From Acidobacteriota bacterium (GTDB lineage: Bacteria > Acidobacteriota > Blastocatellia > Pyrinomonadales > Pyrinomonadaceae), in contig JADYZI010000361.1 of NCBI GenBank assembly GCA_020853255.1, positions 1 through 9,608 of the forward strand: a stretch of DNA of 9,608 nt. Reading direction: 5' to 3'. Each line of letters starts with the position of its first letter. Position 1 is the first letter of the stretch. Of this stretch, positions 1 through 6,974 are shown piece by piece. The notes below the pieces were generated by a model. That model did no database searches and had not been told where the DNA came from. It saw only the letters and a program-made list of their open reading frames with translations. The position numbers and the translations under genes were made by a program.

Positions 1-390
1 AAGAACTTTCGCCAAATCCCCTACGACCAAAAACTGTCGGAAGTTGCATTTTCAGGATTAGTATAACAGGAAAAAGGATTTATGGAATAGCAAACTCCAG
101 CGGTTGAAGGCGAATTTGCTTTGAGTTTCTTTCGGTTGATCTTTGCGTCCTTGGCGGTCTTTGCGTGAGACCTGTTTTGAAGTAACGCAAGGCTCGCCCC
201 GGGCCGCAAAGAAAGATGGTCTGCCACTGTTCGGTGCAAGTTGCGAAACCTGACCGCGTTCAGTACTTAGGCCGGGTTGGCGAAATCGCTTCGGCCGCTG
301 GTTTAAAAGTATGATCTTGCGATAAAGTTGGTTCGTCTGTACTCCGCCATCATATCGGTCAAGGTCCCGGGTGAGGGAAAGCTAATAAAA
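1..390. other. Probable non-coding region upstream of the macroglobulin gene
   Basis: No convincing gene is seen here. Plus frame 1 is open from the window edge to a TAA at 64-66 (ending ...KLSEVAFSGLV), so the region could begin with the last 21 codons of an upstream gene, but nothing identifies it. A 72-codon minus-strand reading frame (239-21) is low-complexity, runs through a repeat and is judged spurious. A short inverted repeat, AGCAAA (89-94) with TTTGCT (115-120), is visible. A possible -10 box, TATGAT, lies at 310-315 without a good -35 at the right distance, so the promoter of the downstream gene is only tentatively placed. Confidence 0.5.
135..170. repeat. CTTTGCGT direct-repeat tract
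   Basis: CTTTGCGT occurs at 141-148 and again at 159-166, an 18-nt period, within a T/G-rich tract. From memory, sequences of the type 'ctttgcgtc...tctttgcgt' are dispersed through intergenic DNA of many environmental bacteria and give spurious lysine-rich translations such as the HAKTAKDAK read from the minus strand here. Its function is unknown. Assignment to that dispersed class is inference. Confidence 0.4.
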
Positions 391-3300
391 ATGAGGAAAC
401 TAACGGCAGTATTGGTTTTGGCTTCGGTCTATTTGAGCATTTTTGCTCCGTTTGCAACGGTCGCTTCCGGGCAGGTCGCCGGCAGGCCAAGGGAAAAGAG
501 AATGAATGATATTCCGGCTGGATTCACGTTTCGATTAAGTGAAGGTGTTCAAGGTTCGGAAACCCGGACCGTGCAGCCGCCGGCGACGGCTGAGCCTATC
601 TCAGAAGATCTGTCGTCGTCGATCTTAAAGCGGCTTCCCGCGATAAAGTCCGACCCAAGCGACCAGACGGAGTTTTCAAAACGCATCGGAACGCTGCCGG
701 CACCGAAAACCGGGAATCGCATTTCCATAAAATTTCCTGCCGATGCAGACAGGGCATTGCCGAATACAGCCGGCACTAATACGTCGCTTGAAGTTCTACG
801 TTTTTCGCCGGAAGGAGAGGTACCGCTGGCGCCGGACCTGAGCGTTACCTTCTCACAGCCGATGGTGGCCGTCACATCACAGGAAGAAGCGGCAAAATAT
901 GCACCTATCGAGTTCGCGCCGCAGGTAGAAGGCCGGTGGCGTTGGCTTGGGACAAAAACGCTGATGTTCGATACGGACAAACGCTTCCCAATGGCAACCA
1001 AGTTTACCGCTCGCATACCCGCCGGGACAAAGTCTGCGACCGGACAGACGCTGGCGAAAGATTTCTCATGGACATTTACGACTCCGCCGCCAAAGGTTGA
1101 ACAGATGATCCCAGCGAATCAGGTCGTTCGGCGCGATGCGTTGATGTTCATTCGCTTTGACCAGGCGATAAACCCCGAAGCGGTACTGAGGACAATCTCC
1201 GTACTTGCCGGCGGGCGAAAGTTGGCCACGCGTTTGGCCACCGAGGCCGAGATCGCCGCCGACGGCAATATTTCATATCACGCCAAGCAAACGCAGCCCG
1301 GCCGTTGGGTCGCATTCAGGGCAGTAAATGCTAATGGCGGCGTCGAAGACGCAATGCCCGGAGCCTCGACCATTACAGTGAATGTGGAGAAAGGCACGCC
1401 ATCGGCCGAAGGGCCGCTGACAACCGTTGAACGCCAGCCTTTTCAGTTCACAACTTACGGGCCGTTCAAGTACAAGCGATCGTATTGCGGTTGGGAAAGC
1501 AAGCCCGATTGCTCGCCGTTTGATGCGTGGTACGTCGAATTTAATAACCCGATCGACAGCGGAAAGTTTGCTAAGGAAATGGTCAAGGTTGAACCCGCCG
1601 TCGAAGGGTTGAGTATCTATCCTTCGGGGAATTACATATATTTTCAAGGCTACAAAAAAGGGAATACGACGTACAAGATAACCGTCGACGGCGGCCTGAC
1701 GGACAATTTCGGCCAAACTCTGGGCCAGCCCGCCGTAGCAGCGTTCAAGGTCGGGCCCGCACCCCAGAATTTCTACGCCCAGGGCGGTTCGATGGTCGTG
1801 CTTGACCCCGGGTCAAAGCCGACATTTTCGATCTACACCACAAATCATTCGAATGCCCGCGTGCGGATGTATCGTGTAACACCCGAAAACTGGTATCAGT
1901 TCACACAGTATTTTCGGCGAATGAACTACGACGACGGCGAACGCCCAGCCATTCCCGGATCGCTTATTTCTGAAACGGTCGTTCCGATCAAGAACGTTCA
2001 GGATGAACTGGTCGAAACACGGATCGACCTCAGCGCGGCCCTGCCCGGCGGGCTTGGCAACATCATTCTCGATGTCGAGCCGACGGTCAAACGAGATAAA
2101 TACGACCGTTCACGCGTTTTTACATGGGTTCAGGGCACGCATATCGGGCTTGATGCGTTCGTGGATAATGAGGAGCTAGTTGGTTTTGCGACTGATCTCG
2201 CAACGGGCAAGGCCCTGAACGGTGTGCAGTTGTCGATCTATCCTAACGGCGCCGTTAGTTCAGTGATGCCTAACGGCAGCGTGCCGACCGAACAAACCGG
2301 CTGGATCGAGTCCGCATGGGAATGGATCGCCGGTTCAGGCGGCCCAAGCGCGGGCGATATTACTTCATTCAACCCCGACGGAACGCAGGCCGAAAGTGAG
2401 ACCATCGAGCCCGCGCAATCAAATTCCACAGGTCCCGGCGGCATTCTCCGCCTCGCGCTGCCCGAAACGCCGTCGAACAAGGGAATGAGCCTTCTTGTCG
2501 CAAAACGCGGCAGCGATACTGCGTTTCTGCCTGAGAATACCGAATACTATTGGCAGGACACCGGCAGTTGGTATAAAAGGGCCAGTTCGGATTCGCTCCG
2601 CTGGTTCGTCTTTGACGACCGAGGAATGTACAAGCCAAACGAGGAAGTCTCGGTCAAGGGATACATCCGCCGGATAACGGGCGGAAAGCTTGGCGATGTC
2701 GAAGGGCTCGGCGATGCAGCGAGCGGGCTTACCTGGTCCGTCAAAGACCCGCGAAACAATGAGATCGCGAAAGGCGAAGGAACGCTCAATGCATTTGGTG
2801 CTTTCGATCTCAAGTTCAAACTGCCCGACAACGTAAACCTCGGCTATGCCCGGATCGATCTGCATACGAACGGTAAGGTCAGCGGCGAAAACCATTCGCA
2901 TCAGTTCCAGATACAGGAATTTCGCCGGCCTGAGTTTGAGGTTACGGCCAAGGTCGAAACGGAAGCACCGCATCTTGTCGGCGGCCACGCGATTTTGTCG
3001 GTCGATGCTAAATACTACGCCGGCGGTGGCTTGCCGAACGCCGAAGCCAACTGGACCGTCACCGCGACGCCGACCAACTACACACCACCCAACCGCGGCG
3101 ATTTCACGTTTGGCACATGGGTGGCGTGGTGGGGCCGATATGATTACAACAGGCCGTATGGCGGCACGACGCAGAATTTTAAGGGCGTTACCGATACCGA
3201 AGGCCGCCATTTGCTCCGGATCGATTTCGATTCGGTCAAACCGCCGCGGCCATACACCATCAGCGCCAGCGCTTCGGTCCAGGATGTAAATCGGCAGACG

Positions 3301-6300
3301 TTTGCCGGCCGAACGTCGATGCTTGTCCATCCGGCGGACCTGTATGTCGGCATCAGAACGCCGAGCACGTTCGTCCAGAAGGGCGAGGCCATCAATGTTG
3401 AATCCATCGTTACTGACATCGACGGCAAGCTGATCCCGAACCGTGATATCGAGATAAAGGCCGTGCTCAAGGATTGGCAGTTCGACAAAGGCTCGTGGAA
3501 TGAGGTCACGGTCGACGAACAGACCTGCACAGTTAAGTCAGAACCGCCTGCGTCAGCAGGCGGCCAGTATGCCGGAGTAGCAAAGTGTTCCTTTACCGCA
3601 AAAGCTGGCGGCCGGTACACCGTCACCGCAACGGTCATGGACGACCGTGAGCGGCCAAACGAAAGCGAATTCACCATCTGGGTTCCCGGCGGAAAGCAGC
3701 CGCCGAAACGAAATGTTGAGCAGGAAGAAGTGCAGATCATTCCTAATAAGAAGGACTATGCACCTGGTGAGACGGCCGAACTTTTGGTGATCGCGCCCTT
3801 TGCGGAGCCATCCGGAAACCGGCGGACTGAGGTCCGAGTTCCGGTTGAAGGCGTGCTGACGCTCCGCCGCGATGGGATCGTTAAAACCGAGCGGTTTACG
3901 ATGAAGGATTCCTCGATCACATTGAAGATCCCACTCGATGAAACGTATTTGCCGAACATCAACGCCCAGGTCGATCTTGTCGGCTCGGCGGAACGGAACG
4001 CTGCCGTCCCGGCTGCGGCCGGACGGCGAGACGCCGGAGCTCCGCGCCCGGCGTTTGCAAGCGGCAATATCAACCTTTCCATCTCAACCGCTTCGCGAAA
4101 GCTTACGGTATCCGCTGAACCAAAGGACAAAACGCTTGTCCCCGGCGGCGAAACAAAAGTCGATATCGAGGTAAAGGACAACGCCGGTGAACCGGTCGCG
4201 AACAGCGAGGTTGCCGTCGTGATCGTCGATGAGTCGGTGCTTGCTCTCTCCGGCTATTCGATCGCTGACCCAATGTCCATCTTCTACACGCCGCGCGGGA
4301 CCGGGACGACCGATCATCATCTGCGGAAGGATGTTCTGCTTGGAAATCCGGATGATGTTAATCCACCACCGCCTCCGCCGTCACCCGTTGCTAGCGAGGG
4401 GGCGTCGACTGATTCCTTCTCCGGCCGACAATCGCTTCCAACCGCTGGCAGGGCGGGGCGGTCGGAATTGAAGATGGCCGCGAAAGCCTCGGATCCTTCC
4501 AATGGTTCACGAATTTACCTCCCGGAGGGCGAGGCTCCGATCGACCTGCGCGAAAACTTCGACGCCCTCGCTGTTTGGTCGCCATCGGTCAAGACCGACT
4601 CGAACGGCCGTGCAATCGTTGATGTAAAACTGCCGGACAACCTGACCCGTTACCGGATCACCGCCGTTTCCGTCGATCAGGGCAAGCGTTTCGGCAGATC
4701 GGAATCGAACATCACAGCAAAGAAACCGCTTATGGTCCGCCCGAGCGCTCCGCGGTTTATGAACTTTGGCGATCGTGTCGAGCTTCCTGTCGTTGTCCAG
4801 AATCAAACCGATCAGGACATGACGGTTGACGTGGCGGTCCGCGCTACGAATGCCCGCCTGTCAGAACCAGGAGCGATAGCGACTGGGTTCCCAGACGCTG
4901 GCCTGAAGAACCCAGTCGCTACCGCTCCCGATTCCGACTCGGATGGGAAGCGCGTTCTCGTCAAAGCCAACAGCCGCGAGGAGGTGCGGTTCCCTGTCAG
5001 CACCATAAAAGCCGGTACCGCCCGATTCCAGATCGCGGTCACTTCCGGCAAGCACAACGACGCGGCCGAGATCTCGCTGCCCGTCTGGACACCGGCAACG
5101 ACCGAGGCGTTTGCAACCTACGGCACGACCGATCAGGACGGAGCGATCATTCAACCCGTCCAGGCTCCCGGCGATGTCTATCCGCAATTTGGCGGGCTTG
5201 AGATAACGACGAGTTCTACCCAATTGCAAGAGCTGACGGACGCATACATTTATCTCGCGAATTATCCATACGAATGCTCCGAGCAGATCGCGTCGAGAAT
5301 GATCTCGACCGCGGCCCTTCGCGATGTATTGAACGCCTTCAAAGCCAAAGATATGCCGTCCGCGGCCGAGCTTGAGGCAAGATTCAAACGCGATATTCAG
5401 ATCCTGCAATCCCGCCAACGCGAAGACGGCAGTTTTGGGCTCTGGCAAAAAGAACGGGAACGATACGAGTATCCGTTCCTTACCGTCCACGTCGCTCACG
5501 CACTTGCTCTGGCAAAAGAGAAGGGCTACAAAGTGCCGGACGAGATGCTTAACCGGACGAAACCGTACCTGAGCAATATCGAAAGCCACATGAACGACCA
5601 GTGGCACAAGGCCTCGCCGCAGGCGCGCTGGACAATTTCGGCATACGCACTCTATGTCCGTGATCTCATGGGCGATAAAGATGCCGGCAAGGCTAAAAAC
5701 CTTTTGGCCGAAGGCAGGTCAGAACCGTCTGCGTCAGCGAGCGGCCAGTCCGCTGTTCTATACAACACGCGTATGCCCTTCGAGGCACTCGGCTGGATCC
5801 TCTCGGTTCTCGCTGGCGACAAAAGCTCTGCCGCCGAGGTCGGGTCGATCATACGATTCCTGACGAATCGAACAACCGAAACAGCTTCCACCGCCAATTT
5901 CGTGACAGATTACGGCGATGGCGGCTGGCTGATCATGTACTCAAACCGCCGAGCGGACGGCGTGCTGCTGGAAGCGCTGATCAAAACGTCGGAACGCGGA
6001 CTTCAGTCCGCAAGCGGGCGGACTGAAGTCCGCGTTCCGACCGATAACCTCATCCCCAAGCTCGTCCGCGGCCTGCTGGCCCATCGCAAAAAAGGCCATT
6101 GGGGTTCGACGCAGGAGAATGTATTTATCCTGCTGGCGCTCGACAAATACTTCAACGCGTTCGAAAAGGTCACGCCTGATTTTGTCACACGTATCTGGCT
6201 TGGGAGCACATACGCGGGCGAGGAAGCGTTCAAAGGCCGCTCGGTGGATTCGAATGTGCTGAACATTCCAATGTCGTACCTGTTGGGGAATGCTGCGGTA

Positions 6301-6924
6301 GCGGTGGAGGGACGCAAGGACGTTGGCGTTCCGCTCATCATCGACCGTCAGGGAGCGGGAAGGCTGTATTACCGGATCGGGATGAAGTATGCGCCGAAGA
6401 ACTTGAAACTGGAACCCGCCGATTACGGCTTTACGGTACTGAGAAAATATGAGGCGATCGATAATAAGGACGATGTAAAACACAACGCGGACGGGAGTTG
6501 GACGATCAAGTCCGGCGCCCGTGTTCGCATCCGCCTGACGATGGTTGCGCAGGCTAGGCGTTATCACGTTGCACTTGTCGACAGTTTACCGGCCGGACTT
6601 GAGATATTAAATCCGGAACTCAAAACGACTGAAGCCATCCCGCCCGACACCGGCGGAGGGAACACGGGCGTGGTCGAGGTAGGCAGCAGATCGTACGGCC
6701 GCAACTACTATTGGTGGCGTTGGAACTGGTTTGAACATCAGAATTTCCGCGACGAACGTGCCGAGGCTTTCTCATCACTGCTGTGGGAAGGCGTTTATAA
6801 CTACACCTACGTCACAAGAGCAACGACGCCCGGCCAGTTCGTAGTCCCGCCCGCAAAAGCTGAAGAGATGTACGCTCCGGAAACCTTCGGCCGGACCGGT
6901 ACTGATTTTGTCACCGTAGAGTGA
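391..6924 (+). CDS. Secreted thioester-containing alpha-2-macroglobulin family protein
   Basis: A giant protease-trap protein of 2177 aa, versus about 1650 in E. coli YfhM. The ATG at 391 is preferred because it opens directly on a signal peptide (residues 1-27, MRKLTAVLVLASVYL..., cleavage near VASG|Q), with GAGGG at 373-377, a rather long 13 nt upstream. A TTG at 328 would add 21 unlikely residues. Domains in order: SbsA/Big_5-like Ig domains (about 127-460, with a C366/C374 pair); macroglobulin domains including the conserved WFVFDDRGMYKPNE (738-751) and FRRPEFEV (844-851); a bait-region-type domain with VVIVDESVLAL (1276-1286); a Pro-rich candidate bait (about 1320-1374); the A2M core starting RENFDALAVW (1387); the thioester CSEQ (C1629, Q1632) and its helical toroid, including HWGSTQEN (1903-1910); and a C-terminal MG10-like domain to 2177. 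No lipobox cysteine follows the signal peptide, so it is predicted soluble, unlike YfhM. No pbpC partner is in the window. Several palindromic repeats are translated within it. Confidence 0.93.
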   Translation: MRKLTAVLVLASVYLSIFAPFATVASGQVAGRPREKRMNDIPAGFTFRLSEGVQGSETRTVQPPATAEPISEDLSSSILKRLPAIKSDPSDQTEFSKRIGTLPAPKTGNRISIKFPADADRALPNTAGTNTSLEVLRFSPEGEVPLAPDLSVTFSQPMVAVTSQEEAAKYAPIEFAPQVEGRWRWLGTKTLMFDTDKRFPMATKFTARIPAGTKSATGQTLAKDFSWTFTTPPPKVEQMIPANQVVRRDALMFIRFDQAINPEAVLRTISVLAGGRKLATRLATEAEIAADGNISYHAKQTQPGRWVAFRAVNANGGVEDAMPGASTITVNVEKGTPSAEGPLTTVERQPFQFTTYGPFKYKRSYCGWESKPDCSPFDAWYVEFNNPIDSGKFAKEMVKVEPAVEGLSIYPSGNYIYFQGYKKGNTTYKITVDGGLTDNFGQTLGQPAVAAFKVGPAPQNFYAQGGSMVVLDPGSKPTFSIYTTNHSNARVRMYRVTPENWYQFTQYFRRMNYDDGERPAIPGSLISETVVPIKNVQDELVETRIDLSAALPGGLGNIILDVEPTVKRDKYDRSRVFTWVQGTHIGLDAFVDNEELVGFATDLATGKALNGVQLSIYPNGAVSSVMPNGSVPTEQTGWIESAWEWIAGSGGPSAGDITSFNPDGTQAESETIEPAQSNSTGPGGILRLALPETPSNKGMSLLVAKRGSDTAFLPENTEYYWQDTGSWYKRASSDSLRWFVFDDRGMYKPNEEVSVKGYIRRITGGKLGDVEGLGDAASGLTWSVKDPRNNEIAKGEGTLNAFGAFDLKFKLPDNVNLGYARIDLHTNGKVSGENHSHQFQIQEFRRPEFEVTAKVETEAPHLVGGHAILSVDAKYYAGGGLPNAEANWTVTATPTNYTPPNRGDFTFGTWVAWWGRYDYNRPYGGTTQNFKGVTDTEGRHLLRIDFDSVKPPRPYTISASASVQDVNRQTFAGRTSMLVHPADLYVGIRTPSTFVQKGEAINVESIVTDIDGKLIPNRDIEIKAVLKDWQFDKGSWNEVTVDEQTCTVKSEPPASAGGQYAGVAKCSFTAKAGGRYTVTATVMDDRERPNESEFTIWVPGGKQPPKRNVEQEEVQIIPNKKDYAPGETAELLVIAPFAEPSGNRRTEVRVPVEGVLTLRRDGIVKTERFTMKDSSITLKIPLDETYLPNINAQVDLVGSAERNAAVPAAAGRRDAGAPRPAFASGNINLSISTASRKLTVSAEPKDKTLVPGGETKVDIEVKDNAGEPVANSEVAVVIVDESVLALSGYSIADPMSIFYTPRGTGTTDHHLRKDVLLGNPDDVNPPPPPPSPVASEGASTDSFSGRQSLPTAGRAGRSELKMAAKASDPSNGSRIYLPEGEAPIDLRENFDALAVWSPSVKTDSNGRAIVDVKLPDNLTRYRITAVSVDQGKRFGRSESNITAKKPLMVRPSAPRFMNFGDRVELPVVVQNQTDQDMTVDVAVRATNARLSEPGAIATGFPDAGLKNPVATAPDSDSDGKRVLVKANSREEVRFPVSTIKAGTARFQIAVTSGKHNDAAEISLPVWTPATTEAFATYGTTDQDGAIIQPVQAPGDVYPQFGGLEITTSSTQLQELTDAYIYLANYPYECSEQIASRMISTAALRDVLNAFKAKDMPSAAELEARFKRDIQILQSRQREDGSFGLWQKERERYEYPFLTVHVAHALALAKEKGYKVPDEMLNRTKPYLSNIESHMNDQWHKASPQARWTISAYALYVRDLMGDKDAGKAKNLLAEGRSEPSASASGQSAVLYNTRMPFEALGWILSVLAGDKSSAAEVGSIIRFLTNRTTETASTANFVTDYGDGGWLIMYSNRRADGVLLEALIKTSERGLQSASGRTEVRVPTDNLIPKLVRGLLAHRKKGHWGSTQENVFILLALDKYFNAFEKVTPDFVTRIWLGSTYAGEEAFKGRSVDSNVLNIPMSYLLGNAAVAVEGRKDVGVPLIIDRQGAGRLYYRIGMKYAPKNLKLEPADYGFTVLRKYEAIDNKDDVKHNADGSWTIKSGARVRIRLTMVAQARRYHVALVDSLPAGLEILNPELKTTEAIPPDTGGGNTGVVEVGSRSYGRNYYWWRWNWFEHQNFRDERAEAFSSLLWEGVYNYTYVTRATTPGQFVVPPAKAEEMYAPETFGRTGTDFVTVE
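2243..2258. repeat. 16-bp perfect palindrome with nearby direct repeat
   Basis: CTAACGGC (2243-2250) is followed immediately by its reverse complement GCCGTTAG (2251-2258). CCTAACGGC occurs again as a direct repeat at 2269-2277. The region encodes two PNG motifs (YPNGAV and MPNGSV) at the start of a low-complexity Gly/Ser/Asn stretch between two macroglobulin domains. It may be a minor repeat expansion in a linker. It does not match the other palindrome families in this gene. Confidence 0.4.
3538..3568 (+). repeat. In-frame palindromic element, family 1 copy A
   Basis: The unit begins TCAGAACC and contains a perfect hairpin: CCGCCTGC (3544-3551), loop GTCA, GCAGGCGG (3556-3563), then CCAGT. 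It is translated as SEPPASAGGQ (residues 1050-1059 of the macroglobulin) between two cysteines of an Ig-like domain, apparently in a loop. It matches copy B at 5719-5749 at 28 of 31 bases and is read in the same codon phase. Classification as a dispersed element is inferred from the two copies plus the symmetry. Confidence 0.75.
3812..3844 (+). repeat. Decayed half-copy of the RTEVRVP palindromic element (family 2)
   Basis: Bases 3821-3843 match 6017-6039, the right arm of the large palindrome, at 21 of 23 positions, and both are translated RTEVRVP in the same phase (here residues 1145-1151). The left arm is mostly missing. Only CCGGAA (3812-3817) remains to pair with TTCCGG (3839-3844). The encoded stretch interrupts what reads as a conserved strand pair, APFAEP...VEGVLTLRRDGI, which supports a later insertion that has since shrunk. 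Confidence 0.65.
3995..4055 (+). repeat. In-frame double-hairpin element (family 3)
   Basis: Two adjacent stem-loops are seen. The first pairs GCCGTCCCGGC (4003-4013) with GCCGGACGGC (4018-4027), with one bulged C and loop TGCG. The second pairs ACGCCGG (4031-4037) with CCGGCGT (4048-4054) and contains the palindrome GGAGCTCC (4036-4043). AACGC (3997-4001) and GCGTT (4051-4055) could close the whole unit. The translation, AERNAAVPAAAGRRDAGAP, is alanine/arginine-rich and sits between LVG and the PAFASGNINL strand, probably in a loop. Only one copy is present in the window. Confidence 0.55.
4348..4512 (+). other. Candidate bait region of the macroglobulin
   Basis: Residues about 1320-1374 follow the VDESVLAL...FYTPRG domain and precede the RENFDALAVW core, which is where the protease-cleaved bait lies in animal alpha-2-macroglobulins. 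The stretch has six consecutive prolines (1325-1330), then a Ser/Gly/Ala-rich segment with scattered Arg and Lys (SGRQSLPTAGRAGRSELKMAAK in part). It looks disordered and protease-accessible. An imperfect palindrome, CCCGTTGC-TA-GCGAGGGG (4384-4401), lies inside. The bait position in bacterial homologues is less settled, so the limits are approximate. Confidence 0.45.
4861..4928 (+). repeat. In-frame 21-bp inverted repeat, family 1-like copy C
   Basis: The left arm at 4870-4890 (begins GGAGCGATAGCG) pairs with the right arm at 4908-4928 (ends CTACCGCTCC) at 20 of 21 positions, the exception being A4876 against C4922. The 17-nt loop holds its own CCAG-ACG-CTGG hairpin. It opens with TCAGAACC (4861-4868), as copies A and B do, in the same codon phase, and is translated SEPGAIATGFPDAG... 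(from residue 1491). It lies between ATNARL and KRVLVKANSREEVRF in the A2M core, probably a loop. Confidence 0.8.
5275..5286 (+). other. Thioester motif CSEQ
   Basis: Codons for Cys1629-Ser-Glu-Gln1632 lie in the context NYPYECSEQIASRM. In thioester proteins of this superfamily (GCGEQ in complement and A2M, CLEQ in E. coli YfhM) the Cys and Gln form the internal thioester that covalently captures the attacking protease. Both residues and the intervening Glu are present, so the thioester is predicted to be functional. This separates the protein from bacterial homologues that lack the cysteine. Confidence 0.87.
5719..5749 (+). repeat. In-frame palindromic element, family 1 copy B
   Basis: It matches copy A (3538-3568) at 28 of 31 bases with no gap. 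The hairpin has decayed: CCGTCTGC (5725-5732) and GCGAGCGG (5737-5744) around the same GTCA loop now pair with two G-T wobbles and one mismatch. It is translated SEPSASASGQ (residues 1777-1786), in the same codon phase as copy A, between two helices of the thioester toroid (after KNLLAEGR and before MPFEALGWIL). Confidence 0.72.
5988..6041 (+). repeat. Perfect 24-bp inverted repeat in frame (family 2, full copy)
   Basis: The left arm at 5988-6011 (starts GTCGGAACGCGG) and the right arm at 6018-6041 (ends CCGCGTTCCGAC) are perfectly complementary over 24 bp, with a 6-nt loop AAGCGG. Each arm contains a smaller quasi-palindrome, GGACTTCAGTCC or GGACTGAAGTCC, so the unit could also fold as a cruciform-like pair. 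It is translated as SERGLQSASG-RTEVRVPTD (from residue 1867) in a loop of the thioester domain, between LLEALIKT and NLIPKLVRGLL. Confidence 0.88.
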
Positions 6925-6951
6925 TCGATATAGGATCGAAGGGCGAAAAAG

Positions 6952-6971
6952 GACGCCAATCGTTTGGCGTC
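6952..6971. terminator. Hairpin terminator between convergent genes
   Basis: GACGCCAA (6952-6959), loop TCGT, and TTGGCGTC (6964-6971) form a perfect 8-bp stem. It sits 27 nt after the macroglobulin stop and 3 nt beyond the stop of the minus-strand gene. Read on the minus strand the stem is followed by CTTTTTC, a short U-run. On the plus strand it is followed by GCTTTAGTT, a poorer one. It is most likely a terminator for the minus-strand gene that may serve both. Confidence 0.65.
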
Positions 6972-6974
6972 GCT

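Noticed and set aside
21..239. 72-codon minus-strand open frame
   Set aside because: Low-complexity lysine-rich translation arising from the CTTTGCGT repeat, with no domain and no convincing ribosome site.
328..390. Upstream TTG start extending the macroglobulin by 21 residues
   Set aside because: The extension would bury the signal peptide behind a non-hydrophobic, charged segment. The ATG at 391 starts directly on it.
2419..3330. 303-codon minus-strand open frame inside the macroglobulin gene
   Set aside because: It lies entirely antisense to strongly conserved macroglobulin sequence, and its translation is Arg/Ala-rich with no recognisable fold. It is a shadow of a high-GC gene.
4861..5607. 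248-codon minus-strand open frame
   Set aside because: Antisense to the A2M core and thioester motif; no protein features, so treated as a shadow.
3538..6041. CRISPR array
   Set aside because: The repeats are few, unevenly spaced by hundreds of bases, of several families and translated in frame, so there is no spacer-repeat pattern.
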